Shown here: positions 49,521-58,340 of the stretch, piece by piece | Position numbering within the stretch: the stretch's first letter is position 1 | Layout: every line of letters starts with the position of its first letter | NCBI RefSeq assembly: GCF_003671495.1 | Contig: NZ_RCHN01000009.1 | Span: 62,001 to 126,000 of the forward strand | Length of the DNA: 64,000 bases | Direction: 5' to 3' | Source of the DNA: Ketobacter sp. | GTDB taxonomy: Bacteria; Pseudomonadota; Gammaproteobacteria; Pseudomonadales; Ketobacteraceae | Made by a program: the position numbers and the translations under genes | Notes under the pieces: generated by a model | What the model was told of the DNA's origin: nothing | The model's input: only the letters and a program-made list of their open reading frames with translations | The model's database searches: none

Positions 49521-50885
49521 ATGAAAGCGAATCGGTTATGGGTGTTGTTGTTGTCCCTGTTGGGAACAGCCCCTGCGTGGGCGGCCGGGAGTTTGCAAAT
49601 GATAGGGGATCCTCTGGCGATTACCGCGGTGGTGCTGTTTGTGGTGGCCTATGGATTCGTCATCGCGGAAGAATTCATCCACATGCGGAAATCCAAACCG
49701 GTTATTCTGGCAGCCGGCGCCATTTGGGTGCTGGTGGCCCTGGTGGCGCGCAATGTGGAAGGCGGCAAGGAGATGCTGGATCATGCCGTAGACCACAACG
49801 TCAACGAGTATGCGGCTCTGTTCCTGTTCCTGCTGACCGCCATGATTTACATCAACGCGCTGACCGAGCGCAATGTGTTTGAAAAGCTGCGGGCGGTGCT
49901 GGTGCAAAAGGGCTACAGCTTTCGTACCCTGTTCTGGATCACCGGCTGGCTGGCGTTCTTCATCTCCCCGGTAGCGGATAACCTGACTACGGCGCTGCTG
50001 ATGGGGGCCGTGGTGATGGCGGTGGGTGCCGACAGTCCACGCTTTGTTTCCCTGGCATTCGTTAATATCGTGATTGCTGCCAATGCCGGCGGTGCCTTCA
50101 GCCCCTTCGGCGATATCACCACCCTGATGGTGTGGCAGAGTGGTAAAGCCGAGTTCCTGCATTTCTTCGCGTTGTTCGTACCCGCCGTGGTGAATTTCCT
50201 GGTACCGGCGGTGCTGATGAACTTTGCGGTGCCCAAGGTCACCCCAACCCCAATCGAAGAGAGTGTGCAGATGAAGCGCGGTGCCCGCCGCATCTGCCTG
50301 TTGTTCCTGTGCACCATTGCCACGGCGGTTTCCTTCGAACAGTTTCTGCATTTACCGCCGTTCCTGGGCATGATGACCGGATTGGGTTACCTGTTGGTCT
50401 TCTCCTATTACATCAAAATCACCCAGCACTCGGCAGACGGTCCGGCGGAGTTCAATATTTTCAACAAAGTGGCCCGGGCCGAGTGGGACACACTGTTGTT
50501 CTTCTTCGGCGTGATTTTCTGTGTCGGTGGGCTGGGCACCCTGGGTTACCTGTCCGAAGTGTCCCACATCATGTATGACGGTTGGGGTGCCACCACCGCC
50601 AATGTCATCGTCGGTGTATTGTCGGCCTTGGTGGATAATATTCCGGTGATGTTTGCAGTGCTGACCATGAACCCCACCATGAATCTGGACCAGTGGCTAC
50701 TGGTGACGCTCACCGCTGGAGTGGGCGGCAGCCTGCTGTCGGTGGGCTCCGCGGCCGGCGTGGCGTTGATGGGGCAGTCGAAAGGGGTGTACACCTTCTT
50801 CAGCCACCTGAAATGGAGTTGGGCGATTGCCCTGGGGTATGCCGCCAGCATCCTCTGCCACATGCTGCTGGCGGATATGTTCTGA
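49521..50885 (+). CDS. nhaD: Na+/H+ antiporter NhaD
   Basis: 454 residues with about twelve membrane helices and the NhaD-type segments SPVADNLTTALLMGAVVMAVG, NAGGAFSPFGDITTLMVW and SALVDNIPVMFAVLTM, where conserved Asp/Thr residues carry the exchanged ions. An N-terminal signal-like helix is present. It exports Na+ (or Li+) for H+ and is typical of marine and halotolerant bacteria. A strong terminator follows directly. Confidence 0.95.
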   Translation: MKANRLWVLLLSLLGTAPAWAAGSLQMIGDPLAITAVVLFVVAYGFVIAEEFIHMRKSKPVILAAGAIWVLVALVARNVEGGKEMLDHAVDHNVNEYAALFLFLLTAMIYINALTERNVFEKLRAVLVQKGYSFRTLFWITGWLAFFISPVADNLTTALLMGAVVMAVGADSPRFVSLAFVNIVIAANAGGAFSPFGDITTLMVWQSGKAEFLHFFALFVPAVVNFLVPAVLMNFAVPKVTPTPIEESVQMKRGARRICLLFLCTIATAVSFEQFLHLPPFLGMMTGLGYLLVFSYYIKITQHSADGPAEFNIFNKVARAEWDTLLFFFGVIFCVGGLGTLGYLSEVSHIMYDGWGATTANVIVGVLSALVDNIPVMFAVLTMNPTMNLDQWLLVTLTAGVGGSLLSVGSAAGVALMGQSKGVYTFFSHLKWSWAIALGYAASILCHMLLADMF

Positions 50886-50926
50886 TTCGTTGCGGGAAAC
50901 CGTAATCGGCTGTGTGCAATCCGCTG

Positions 50927-50960
50927 ACAAAAAAGGGTGCCTTGGAGCACCCTTTTTTGT
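50927..50960. terminator. Bidirectional intrinsic terminator after nhaD
   Basis: ACAAAAAAGGGTGC, six-base loop, GCACCCTTTTTTGT: a 14-base perfect inverted repeat with A- and T-runs, so it can terminate nhaD rightward and the convergent lipoprotein gene leftward. Confidence 0.9.
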
Positions 50961-51011
50961 TGGGGATTATTTGAGTTTATTGGCGGTTTGAATGGTCACC
51001 GGGACGCAGGC

Positions 51012-51629
51012 TCAGAATACCTTGTCGTGCCCCGCCTGCTTGATGACGGCGGACACCACACTGCGGACGCCTTTCTCCAGGGTGGCCTGCTCGGTGGTTC
51101 GGGTGCGCACCGACCAGCTCAGCTTTTCATTGGCGGCGTTGAACAGGTTGGTTTCCAGCAGGTATTCGGTGATTTCCACAAAGTCCCCTGGCACATGCTG
51201 CCCGCTGCTGCTGTACACCATGTACGTGTCGAAATTCCGGTATAGATTGTCCCCGGGGCCCACCTGCTGGGGTGGCTGGTAAGTCTGGGCTTTCTCCACC
51301 CCCCGCAGGCTGCTTACCAGCACTGATGTAATGCCGTTCTGCGCAACGATGGGGCGCAGGGTATCCCGGTTGATGGTGGTGCTGTCCGCAATCCACTGGT
51401 GTGAGGGCACCGCCAGAATGCCTTTCTGTTCCAGCTCCTGCACGAATGCCAACTCAAAACCTTTGCGCATGGTCTCCTGGGCGGCCAGGGTGACCACCAG
51501 CACCTTGCGTTGCTCTGCTGCCGGTGGGGTATAACCGGGCAGGGTCCAGGTTTCTTCAATCTGGGTGCTGGCGCAGGCCGCCAGCATTAGCACTAATGGA
51601 AGTAAAATCAATCGGGTAGCTTGGATCAT
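51012..51629 (-). CDS. Lipoprotein of unknown function
   Basis: 205 residues. The lipobox LAAC is followed by STQIEETWTLPGY and a domain with alternating beta strands and helices (VLVVTLAAQETMRKGFE, ITSVLVSSLRGVE, FVEITEYLLETNLF). It resembles DUF4136-like or other small envelope lipoproteins but I cannot name the family. It ends just inside the shared terminator with nhaD. Confidence 0.8.
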   Translation of the reverse strand: MIQATRLILLPLVLMLAACASTQIEETWTLPGYTPPAAEQRKVLVVTLAAQETMRKGFELAFVQELEQKGILAVPSHQWIADSTTINRDTLRPIVAQNGITSVLVSSLRGVEKAQTYQPPQQVGPGDNLYRNFDTYMVYSSSGQHVPGDFVEITEYLLETNLFNAANEKLSWSVRTRTTEQATLEKGVRSVVSAVIKQAGHDKVF

Positions 51630-51786
51630 AAAGTCTCTGCCGTTTCGTTCCTGTCAGCTCGGGATGGTAGGCTGGTGCTACCGGTTTGTCGAGCCTCCCC
51701 GCTTGGCATTGTCATGATTTGTTCACTGATCTGTCAGAAAAACGCCCTGTAAAGCGCCTAGTCTTCTTGCCAACAGGAGGCTGGAT

Positions 51787-52590
51787 ATGATCAAGACCCA
51801 AGTCCGTTCCGCGTTCGTTTCCGACGTTCATCTGGGTACGTCGGCCTGTCAGGCACAGTATTTGCTGGACTTTCTGAAGACCTGCAGGATGGAGTACCTG
51901 TATCTGGTGGGGGACATCATCGATCTGCTGCACATGCGCCGCCGGGTGAACTTCACCCCCCTGCATGAACAGGTGGTGGAACAGATCATGGCCCTGGCCC
52001 GGCAAGGTACCCGGGTCATTTATATTCCAGGCAATCACGATGCATTAATGCGACGCTTTTGCGGCCAGATGGTGGCGGGCATCGAGATACATCGTAACCG
52101 GGTTCATTATTGCGCCGATGGCCGACGTTTCTTTGTCAGCCACGGGGATGAATTCGACAGTGCACTGCACGCAGGGGTGTTCTGGTATGTGGTGGGGGAT
52201 CTGTCGCATACCCTGTTGCTGCGATTGAATACTCTGTTGAACGGCACCCGCCGGCTGTTCAATCTGCCGTACTGGTCTTTGGCGGGTTTTTTGAAAAAGA
52301 GAATTGGCAAAGCCAATCAATTTATTCGACGGTTTGAAACCATCGCCGCACGTCAGGCACAAGAACTCAAATACGACGGTTTTATCTGCGGACATATCCA
52401 TCAGAGCGGGATGCGCCGGATCGACGGTGTGTTGTACTGCAACGATGGCGATTGGGTTGAACATTGCACCGCTCTGGTGGAGACCAATGATGGTCGTTTC
52501 GAGCTGGTGCATTGGGCAGACCACAAGGAAGTGTTAGTGAGGGAATCCGATCTAGAAGAGGAATGGGTTGCCATTCCGCAGACCAACTGA
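51787..52590 (+). CDS. LpxH-family metallophosphoesterase (UDP-2,3-diacylglucosamine hydrolase-like)
   Basis: 267 residues with the calcineurin-type metal motifs SDVHLG, VGDIID, PGNHD, SHGDEFD and GHIHQSG in order. The spacing follows the UDP-2,3-diacylglucosamine pyrophosphatase branch (COG2908). True LpxH cuts UDP-diacylglucosamine to lipid X in lipid A synthesis. This one may be a paralogue with another lipid or nucleotide substrate. The PAP2 phosphatase gene follows after 10 bases, which suggests a lipid-phosphate pathway. Confidence 0.9.
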   Translation: MIKTQVRSAFVSDVHLGTSACQAQYLLDFLKTCRMEYLYLVGDIIDLLHMRRRVNFTPLHEQVVEQIMALARQGTRVIYIPGNHDALMRRFCGQMVAGIEIHRNRVHYCADGRRFFVSHGDEFDSALHAGVFWYVVGDLSHTLLLRLNTLLNGTRRLFNLPYWSLAGFLKKRIGKANQFIRRFETIAARQAQELKYDGFICGHIHQSGMRRIDGVLYCNDGDWVEHCTALVETNDGRFELVHWADHKEVLVRESDLEEEWVAIPQTN

Positions 52591-52600
52591 GGTATTGAGG

Positions 52601-53152
52601 ATGGAAAAGTCGGTAGCCGCCGTAGTAGAGAAAGTGGGGCACATGGATGCGTTGTATTGCATCCGACTCAATCGCTGGATTCGTGACAACCAGGTGCACC
52701 GCTTCTTCGGTGCCATCAGCCGCCTGGGGGATGGGGTGTTCTGGTACAGCCTGATGCTGTTGTTTCCTGTGTTTATGGGGGCGGAAGGGTTCGTGATCAC
52801 CGCCCTGATGATTCTGATGGCGTCCTGGGGTGTGTATATCTACAAGCTCATCAAAAAGCGTTCCATGCGGCCACGACCTTTTGTCAGTCACCGTTGCATC
52901 CGGCAGGGTGCGCGCACCCTGGACAGTTACAGTTTTCCTTCCGGCCACACCATGCATGCGGTGGCATTCGGAATTCTGCTGATCTATGCGGTGCCGGTAC
53001 TGGCCGTTGTGCTGATTCCCTTTGCGCTCCTGACCGGATTGGCGCGGGTGGTATTGGGGTTACATTACCCCAGCGATGTGTTTATGGGCGCGGTGCTGGG
53101 CATGGTGAACGCCATACTGATGCTGAATTTGTTCGGCTCTTTCCTGCAGTAG
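52601..53152 (+). CDS. PAP2-family membrane phosphatase
   Basis: 183 residues with five or six helices. The three PAP2 motifs are KKRSMRPRP, SFPSGHTMHA and RVVLGLHYPSD, with catalytic His residues in the second and third. It removes phosphate from lipid pyrophosphates or phosphatidate at the periplasmic face. TGAGG eight bases before ATG 52601 sets the start. It forms a pair with the metallophosphoesterase and is followed by a terminator. Confidence 0.93.
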   Translation: MEKSVAAVVEKVGHMDALYCIRLNRWIRDNQVHRFFGAISRLGDGVFWYSLMLLFPVFMGAEGFVITALMILMASWGVYIYKLIKKRSMRPRPFVSHRCIRQGARTLDSYSFPSGHTMHAVAFGILLIYAVPVLAVVLIPFALLTGLARVVLGLHYPSDVFMGAVLGMVNAILMLNLFGSFLQ

Positions 53153-53272
53153 CGTGGCGGGGTTCGGTTTCTTGATATAACTCAATGAACCCGATGCGCC
53201 GTCGGCTTATGTTAATAAACAGATGGATTGCGCAGCCTGCCTGGCAGTTGTGCACCTATCTATCCCGGTGAT

Positions 53273-53302
53273 AAGGGGAAGCGTCTGCTTCCCCTTTTTT
53301 TT
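53273..53302 (+). terminator. Intrinsic terminator after the PAP2 gene
   Basis: AAGGGGAAGC, loop GTCT, GCTTCCCCTT and a run of Ts to 53302: a ten-base stem with a T-tract, 120 bases after the PAP2 stop. Confidence 0.88.
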
Positions 53303-53327
53303 GCCTGGTGTTTTCTGGGTGTGTGCC

Positions 53328-53355
53328 GGTGGCTATATTCAGGTCGCTATATTCA
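53328..53355. repeat. 14-base tandem repeat in non-coding DNA
   Basis: ggtggctatattca followed by ggtcgctatattca, one mismatch, with a weaker third unit just after. It lies between the PAP2 terminator and the end of the convergent DUF5076 gene. Confidence 0.6.
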
Positions 53356-53374
53356 GGGAGCGCTGTTCTGGGCC

Positions 53375-53683
53375 TTAATGGGGCTGGGATTTGGGGCGCG
53401 TCACTTCCTTCGCCACTTCTTCTTTGAATCCGGTCAGGATCTGGCGCAGGCATTCGCTGGGGTCCATTTTTTCGGTTTGTTCGTAGATCTGTGAACTGTA
53501 CAGGGCAATTTGCGCCAGCAGTTGTCCGAACTGTTTAGGCGAGCCCCCCAGGGCATTGCTGATGGATACATGTTGTTTGCCATCCACGTCCCACACCCGC
53601 ACTAACTCCTGAGCGTCGCTATTCTGGACTTCGGGAGGCACGGGCAGGGTTTTGGGGTGATCGGACCTGGAATTACTGGACAT
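53375..53683 (-). CDS. DUF5076-like small protein
   Basis: 102 residues, soluble. The central part ELVRVWDVDGKQHVSISN and the following WGQ-like FGQLLAQIALYSSQIYEQ region match DUF5076. ATG 53683 has GAGAG six bases upstream, better than the GTG two codons earlier. It lies upstream of no other gene on its strand before the terminator. Function unknown. Confidence 0.75.
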   Translation of the reverse strand: MSSNSRSDHPKTLPVPPEVQNSDAQELVRVWDVDGKQHVSISNALGGSPKQFGQLLAQIALYSSQIYEQTEKMDPSECLRQILTGFKEEVAKEVTRPKSQPH

Positions 53684-53735
53684 AGCCACTCTCGAATTTT
53701 TTTAAGGATGGTTTTTCAGTGATGGTTGCTTTTCA

Positions 53736-55103
53736 TTATTGGCTATAACGCAGCAGATTGCTAATGAAGCGCTCCAGCTGGTTGAGGGACTGGCAGGGCT
53801 CGGCCCAGGTGCAATAGGGCTGATAGCGTTTCATCTCTGAATCTCCACTGCCCCAGCGTAAACGGCTTTCGGGGTTCAGCCAGATCAGTTGGCGAGCCCG
53901 GTTGTGGACGGCCTGCAACAGGTCGGTGCGGGGGTCACCATAATTGTTGCGGGCGTCTCCCAGCATGATGACGGTGGTGCGATGATCCACCTGATTCAGG
54001 CACAGCGTGGTGAATGTATCCAGGGAGCGACCGTAATCAGTGGAACCACCGCCCAGGCGATCCAGGGTCAGGTCGATGGCGGTGTCCAGGTTCTCCCGTT
54101 CAAACCAGTCGGTGACTTCCATCAGGTCTGACGAGAAGGCAAAGGCGCGCACGTTGGAGATAACTTCCGTCAGGCTGTAGAGAAACATCAGCAAAAAGCG
54201 CGAGTACTGGCTGACGGAACCGCTGACATCGCAAATGGCCATGACTTTGGGTTTGTCCACCCGTTTGGTTTTCCAGTGGGTTTCCAGCAAGACACCGCTG
54301 TAAGGAATGTTATGGCGGATGGTGCTGCGCACATCCAGTTTGCCGCGCTGATACACTTTACGACGGCGGGAGTGGGTGGCCACTAACCGCTTGGCCAGTT
54401 TGCGCACCAGGCTTTGCACGTCTTTAAATTCCCGCAGGTTTTCCAGGCGGGTTTCCCGCATTACCGATTCCCGCAGGGCGCGGCTGTCACCGCTGGCCTG
54501 TAGCAGGTATTGCCGTTCCACGTAATGCTTGACCTCTTCCCGCAACCGTTCCCGGGCCTGGCGCAATTGCTGGCCCAGGGCGGCCTGGGATGGATCTTCC
54601 GCGGTCTCAGCAGCCCACATTTCCTGCTCCAGGGCCTCCAGGCCCATGGCCATCATCATGCGGCGCCCGTACAGGCCTTTCTGGGTGATGACGCGGATGT
54701 CACGTACATTGGCGGCGCTGGCTGCCTGGGCCATGGATTGGGCGATGTCCTGAGGCGAGCCCTGCAACAGCAGCTGACCCAATTCGGACTGGGGCTCGGC
54801 ACCGGGCTGGGGTGTCGGGTTCAACAGGCTTTGCAACAGGGAGGCGGGGGGCGGCTCCGGCTTTTGGTTATCCTCAAACTGTTCAAAATCGTTGAACTGG
54901 AAGAACTGATCAAAGCAGGCATCAAACCGGGATTTCTCTTCTTCGGTTTTAGCCAGGGTGACGCCCAGGGCGGTTTTCAGGCGGCGGCGATCCCGGTAAC
55001 CCACCGCCTGCAGTGCGTGCATGGCGTCCAGGGTTTCCGAGGTGGCGATGCGGACGCCGTTACCCCGCAGTGCCTTGACGAAATCCACCATCACCCGATC
55101 CAT
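53736..55103 (-). CDS. VWA-domain protein, CoxE family
   Basis: 455 residues. A helical N-terminal half ends in a basic linker and is followed by a von Willebrand A domain whose metal-ion site DVSGSVS (near residue 295) is intact. The build matches CoxE-type VWA proteins. These work with MoxR ATPases in the maturation of metalloenzymes or membrane complexes. The upstream gene, 10 bases away on the same strand, is exactly such a MoxR ATPase. Target complex unknown. Confidence 0.92.
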   Translation of the reverse strand: MDRVMVDFVKALRGNGVRIATSETLDAMHALQAVGYRDRRRLKTALGVTLAKTEEEKSRFDACFDQFFQFNDFEQFEDNQKPEPPPASLLQSLLNPTPQPGAEPQSELGQLLLQGSPQDIAQSMAQAASAANVRDIRVITQKGLYGRRMMMAMGLEALEQEMWAAETAEDPSQAALGQQLRQARERLREEVKHYVERQYLLQASGDSRALRESVMRETRLENLREFKDVQSLVRKLAKRLVATHSRRRKVYQRGKLDVRSTIRHNIPYSGVLLETHWKTKRVDKPKVMAICDVSGSVSQYSRFLLMFLYSLTEVISNVRAFAFSSDLMEVTDWFERENLDTAIDLTLDRLGGGSTDYGRSLDTFTTLCLNQVDHRTTVIMLGDARNNYGDPRTDLLQAVHNRARQLIWLNPESRLRWGSGDSEMKRYQPYCTWAEPCQSLNQLERFISNLLRYSQ

Positions 55104-55113
55104 TGGCGTGCGC

Positions 55114-56049
55114 TCACCGCTTGAGTAGTGTGTTGAACAGGGTGCGCAGGTCGTCCTTGACGTTGCTGATGTCCTCTTCGTGTTTCAGCAGCACATTGAG
55201 GGTGGATTCCACCAGTTCCGGGGTCAGGGCTTCGGCGTGCAACAGCAGCAGGGTGCGTGCCCAGTCGATGGTTTCGCTGATGGCCGGCTGCTTCTTCAGA
55301 TCCAGTTTGCGGATCTCCTGCACGAAGCCCACCAGTTGTGCCTGCAGCTCCGCGCTGATGCCGGGGACCCGGGTCTGGATGATGCTGCGTTCCAGGGCCG
55401 CATCCGGGAAGGGAATATACAAATGCAGGCAGCGCCGTTTGAGGGCGTCACTGAGCTCCCGGGTATTGTTGCTGGTCAGGAACACGATGGGGTGGCGCCG
55501 GGCTTTGATGGTGCCGATCTCCGGGATGGAAATCTGGTAATCGGACAGCATCTCCAGCAGGAAGGATTCGAACTCGTGATCGGCCTTGTCGATTTCGTCG
55601 ATCAGCAGCACCGTGCCCTGTTCCGCCTGCAGGGCCTGCAACAACGGGCGCGGTTCCAGAAACTGTTCTGAATAAAAAATATCGCCGAACTCATGCAGGC
55701 GGTCGATGGATTCCGCCAGGCCATGGGCCCCCTTGAGCAGATCCCCCAGTTTGTCTTTCAGCACCTGGGTATAGAGCAGCTGCTTGCCGTACTTCCACTC
55801 GTAGAGGGCTTTGGCTTCATCCAGACCCTCGTAGCACTGCAGGCGGATCAGTTCATAATTGAGGTAGTGGGCGGTGGCTTTGGCCAGCTCGGTTTTGCCC
55901 ACCCCGGGCGGGCCTTCCACCAGCACCGGCTTTTCCAGCTGGTAGGCCAGGAACATGGTCATGGCGATGTCGTCGTTACAGATGTAGCCGGATTGGGCAA
56001 AGCCGGCCTGGATCTGGTCCACGCTGATGGGGTGGGTGGGGGTGGTCAT
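55114..56049 (-). CDS. MoxR-family AAA+ ATPase
   Basis: 311 residues. Walker A is GPPGVGKTEL and Walker B LLIDEIDKAD; the sensor-1 region is FLTSNNTRELSDALKRRC. It is a MoxR-type chaperone ATPase that acts with the downstream VWA protein. The frame extends upstream to 56112, but a terminator hairpin of the preceding gene lies there, so ATG 56049 (MTTPTHPISVD) is chosen. Confidence 0.93.
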   Translation of the reverse strand: MTTPTHPISVDQIQAGFAQSGYICNDDIAMTMFLAYQLEKPVLVEGPPGVGKTELAKATAHYLNYELIRLQCYEGLDEAKALYEWKYGKQLLYTQVLKDKLGDLLKGAHGLAESIDRLHEFGDIFYSEQFLEPRPLLQALQAEQGTVLLIDEIDKADHEFESFLLEMLSDYQISIPEIGTIKARRHPIVFLTSNNTRELSDALKRRCLHLYIPFPDAALERSIIQTRVPGISAELQAQLVGFVQEIRKLDLKKQPAISETIDWARTLLLLHAEALTPELVESTLNVLLKHEEDISNVKDDLRTLFNTLLKR

Positions 56050-56089
56050 GGTGTTTGGGTTCTTCTCTGGCGAAACCTCCACCATACCA

Positions 56090-56136
56090 TAAAAGCAGCA
56101 CGGCCTGCCCACCGAATCCGGATGCGCAGGCCGTGC
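56090..56136 (-). terminator. Intrinsic terminator of the OmpA-lipoprotein gene
   Basis: On the minus strand GCACGGCCTGC, a 17-base loop and GCAGGCCGTGC (56098-56136) form an 11-base perfect stem, followed by TGCTTTTA. It lies 43 bases beyond the OmpA gene stop and separates it from moxR. Confidence 0.65.
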
Positions 56137-56178
56137 CTGGGGGTGAGGGGGGGCTTATTACTCGCTCTGCCTGCTTGA

Positions 56179-56850
56179 TCACTCGCTCTGATAGTTAACC
56201 AGATATTCCTCGTCATACACCAGCTCCACCCGGCGGTTGTCGCGGTGGTGGGTGGCAGAGGCGGACGGCGCCTCGGCACCCCAGCTGGTGACCTCCAATT
56301 GCGCTTGGCTTACCCCTTCCTGCTGCAGCAGGTCCGCCACATACTCTGCCCGCTGCTGGGCCAGGTGCCGGTTGTAGTTGGCGTCCCCCTGGGGGTCGGC
56401 GTGGCCGTTGATGTGGATCTTCATCTCCGGGTGCGAGGCCAGGAAGCGACCGTGTTCCCGCAGCAGGGTTTCCCCCTGGTCATCCAGTTGCTTCTGGTCA
56501 AACCCGAACAGGAACAGGGTTTTGGCCGGGCGGGTGTCTTCCACCGTGGGGGCGACCACGTCCACGGTATCCATCGTCTCCTGGTCGTCTGCCATCAACT
56601 CCGGGGGCAGGTCCGGCAAGGGTTCCAGCTCGGCCTGGGCCAGCGGCTCGGGCCGGGGGGTGGGGGTGTTGATGTCCTGAGTCGTTTCCGGGGTGATGAC
56701 CGCGACGGTTTCCGGAACCGGATGGGGGGCCGCTTCCTGGCGGGGGGTATAGGCGGTGTCCGGGGTGGGTTTATGGCTGCTGCAGGCGGTGGTGACCAAT
56801 AAAGTGGAAGACAGCAAAACGATGGCGGATGTCAGTTGCAGTGGGTTCAT
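56179..56850 (-). CDS. OmpA-family outer-membrane lipoprotein (Pal-like)
   Basis: 223 residues from the ATG at 56850, which has AGGAG six bases upstream. The lipobox TTAC is followed by a Pro/Glu/Thr-rich linker (about 25-105) and an OmpA domain. That domain has FLFGFDQKQLDDQG, HINGHADPQGDANYNRHLAQQRA and the terminal RRVELVYDEEY. It binds peptidoglycan and anchors the outer membrane. The frame is open further upstream but without ribosome-binding sites. Confidence 0.92.
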   Translation of the reverse strand: MNPLQLTSAIVLLSSTLLVTTACSSHKPTPDTAYTPRQEAAPHPVPETVAVITPETTQDINTPTPRPEPLAQAELEPLPDLPPELMADDQETMDTVDVVAPTVEDTRPAKTLFLFGFDQKQLDDQGETLLREHGRFLASHPEMKIHINGHADPQGDANYNRHLAQQRAEYVADLLQQEGVSQAQLEVTSWGAEAPSASATHHRDNRRVELVYDEEYLVNYQSE

Positions 56851-57051
56851 GTTCATCTCCTGATGGGCTGTGTTGGTTACAGGATTCATTAAACACAGCA
56901 AAGCGGGCGATTCCCGGCTGAAAACCCCGTGCATTGATGAACAATTATGATGAAAAATGGCAACCGGGTCGCAGCTCTCCGGTTTCGGTTTGCGGGCGCC
57001 TGATTTAATATGGAGCCCTCGGTTGATCATCGCGCAAACAATAGGAGTGGT

Positions 57052-57381
57052 ATGAAAACGATAAAGACAATGACCGTTACGGCCATGGGAACACTGCTGC
57101 TGGCAGGTTGCAGCTGGGTGGATCTGGACCCGAAAGCGGAGAACGTATTACTGTTAAAACCTTTCCAGACCAAGCAGTGCGAGCAGATTCGCCGCACCAC
57201 CAGTCAGGTGTTGGACAAGGTGTGGTTTGTGAACCGCAATCAGGAAAAAATGGCGGACGAGCTGGCCACGCTGGCCCGTAATACGGCGGTGGAAATCGGC
57301 GGCAACGCCGTGGTGGCGGATTCTGAAATCAGTGAGGGCAAGCAGGCCTTCATCATCCTGAACTGCCCTCACTTACGCTGA
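57052..57381 (+). CDS. DUF4156 lipoprotein
   Basis: 109 residues. The lipobox LAGC is followed by SWVDLDPKAENVLLL and a domain with GNAVVADSEISEGKQAFIILNC, the DUF4156 pattern of small Rcs-type lipoproteins. AGGAG precedes ATG 57052. It converges on plsC with a 5-base gap. Confidence 0.88.
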   Translation: MKTIKTMTVTAMGTLLLAGCSWVDLDPKAENVLLLKPFQTKQCEQIRRTTSQVLDKVWFVNRNQEKMADELATLARNTAVEIGGNAVVADSEISEGKQAFIILNCPHLR

Positions 57382-57386
57382 ACGGA

Positions 57387-58214
57387 TTAAGCGCTTTTCA
57401 ATTGGGAAGCGATGCGGTCGCGGGCGAGTTGGGCCAGTTCCAGCTCGTCCAGATCCGTTGAGTCGATGGGCTCATGAATCACGATTTCCACCACCCCGGG
57501 CATAAGGTTCAGGGTCTTGGTGGGCAGAATCCTGCCGGAGCCGTTGATGGTGACGGGTAGAATGGGCAAGCCCAGCTCCTTGGCCAGCTTGAAGGCGCCA
57601 CGCTTGAACGGCAGCATCTGGCGGCGGTCGCTGCGGGTTCCCTCCGGAAAGAAAAAGATGGAGGTGCCGTCCCGGATCTCAGCTTTGGCGTTCTCGATGG
57701 AGGCTTTGGCCTTGCGCGGGTCAGAGCGGTCCACAAACACATGTCCCAGCTTTTCACAGGCGATGCCCAGCGCCGGCACCTTGCGCAGTTCCTGTTTCAT
57801 CACCCAGCGAAAATCAATGCCCAGCCAGCCGTACACTGCCAGAATATCGAAATGACTGCGGTGGTTGGCCACGATTACGTAGGACTGCGTGGGGTCCACC
57901 TGTTCCCGCCCGCTGACCCGTACCCGTGACAGGGAGCCCATGGCATTGATGCGGGCCCAGAGCACCGGCAGCGAGCGTGCCAGGCGGTTCAGGCCCAGGG
58001 CCATGAACACCACCACCATGGCCCCGATGAGGTTGGTGCTGAAAATAAGAATGGGCAAAAAAATCAGTAGCTTATAGGGTTGATACAGAAGAAACCCCAG
58101 CTGCTTTTCCAGGCTTGAAAAGGCGTTGTTGGATGACGTGTGCAAGAGACTACCCGGTGTCTGTGTGCTTGGATGAATGACATACAATTGTAATGGAAAT
58201 GTGATAACCGCCAA
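57387..58214 (-). CDS. plsC: 1-acyl-sn-glycerol-3-phosphate acyltransferase
   Basis: Up to 275 residues. One or two N-terminal helices are followed by the acyltransferase motifs NHRSHFD (catalytic His/Asp), GHVFVDRSDPRKA, FFPEGTRS and PVTINGSG, all of the canonical PlsC type. It transfers an acyl chain to lysophosphatidic acid at the inner membrane. The 5' end is uncertain: only TTG codons are available, and the true start may be 10-25 codons inside. More than one plsC-like gene is in this window, so it may be a paralogue. Confidence 0.9.
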   Translation of the reverse strand: MAVITFPLQLYVIHPSTQTPGSLLHTSSNNAFSSLEKQLGFLLYQPYKLLIFLPILIFSTNLIGAMVVVFMALGLNRLARSLPVLWARINAMGSLSRVRVSGREQVDPTQSYVIVANHRSHFDILAVYGWLGIDFRWVMKQELRKVPALGIACEKLGHVFVDRSDPRKAKASIENAKAEIRDGTSIFFFPEGTRSDRRQMLPFKRGAFKLAKELGLPILPVTINGSGRILPTKTLNLMPGVVEIVIHEPIDSTDLDELELAQLARDRIASQLKSA

Positions 58215-58340
58215 ACACCATAGTATTTCTGATTGTTTCCGCTGGTGGCTGAGGCGCCGTCAAAGACATCCCCCACACAGGTCTGGACCCGGTACGGTGG
58301 CTTTTGGATAATGGCGGGGACATTTTTCAGGCCAGACCCC

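Noticed and set aside
53228..53494. Possible 88-residue membrane protein on the plus strand
   Set aside because: It runs through the PAP2 terminator and the 14-base repeat and overlaps the better-supported DUF5076 gene on the other strand; no ribosome-binding site.
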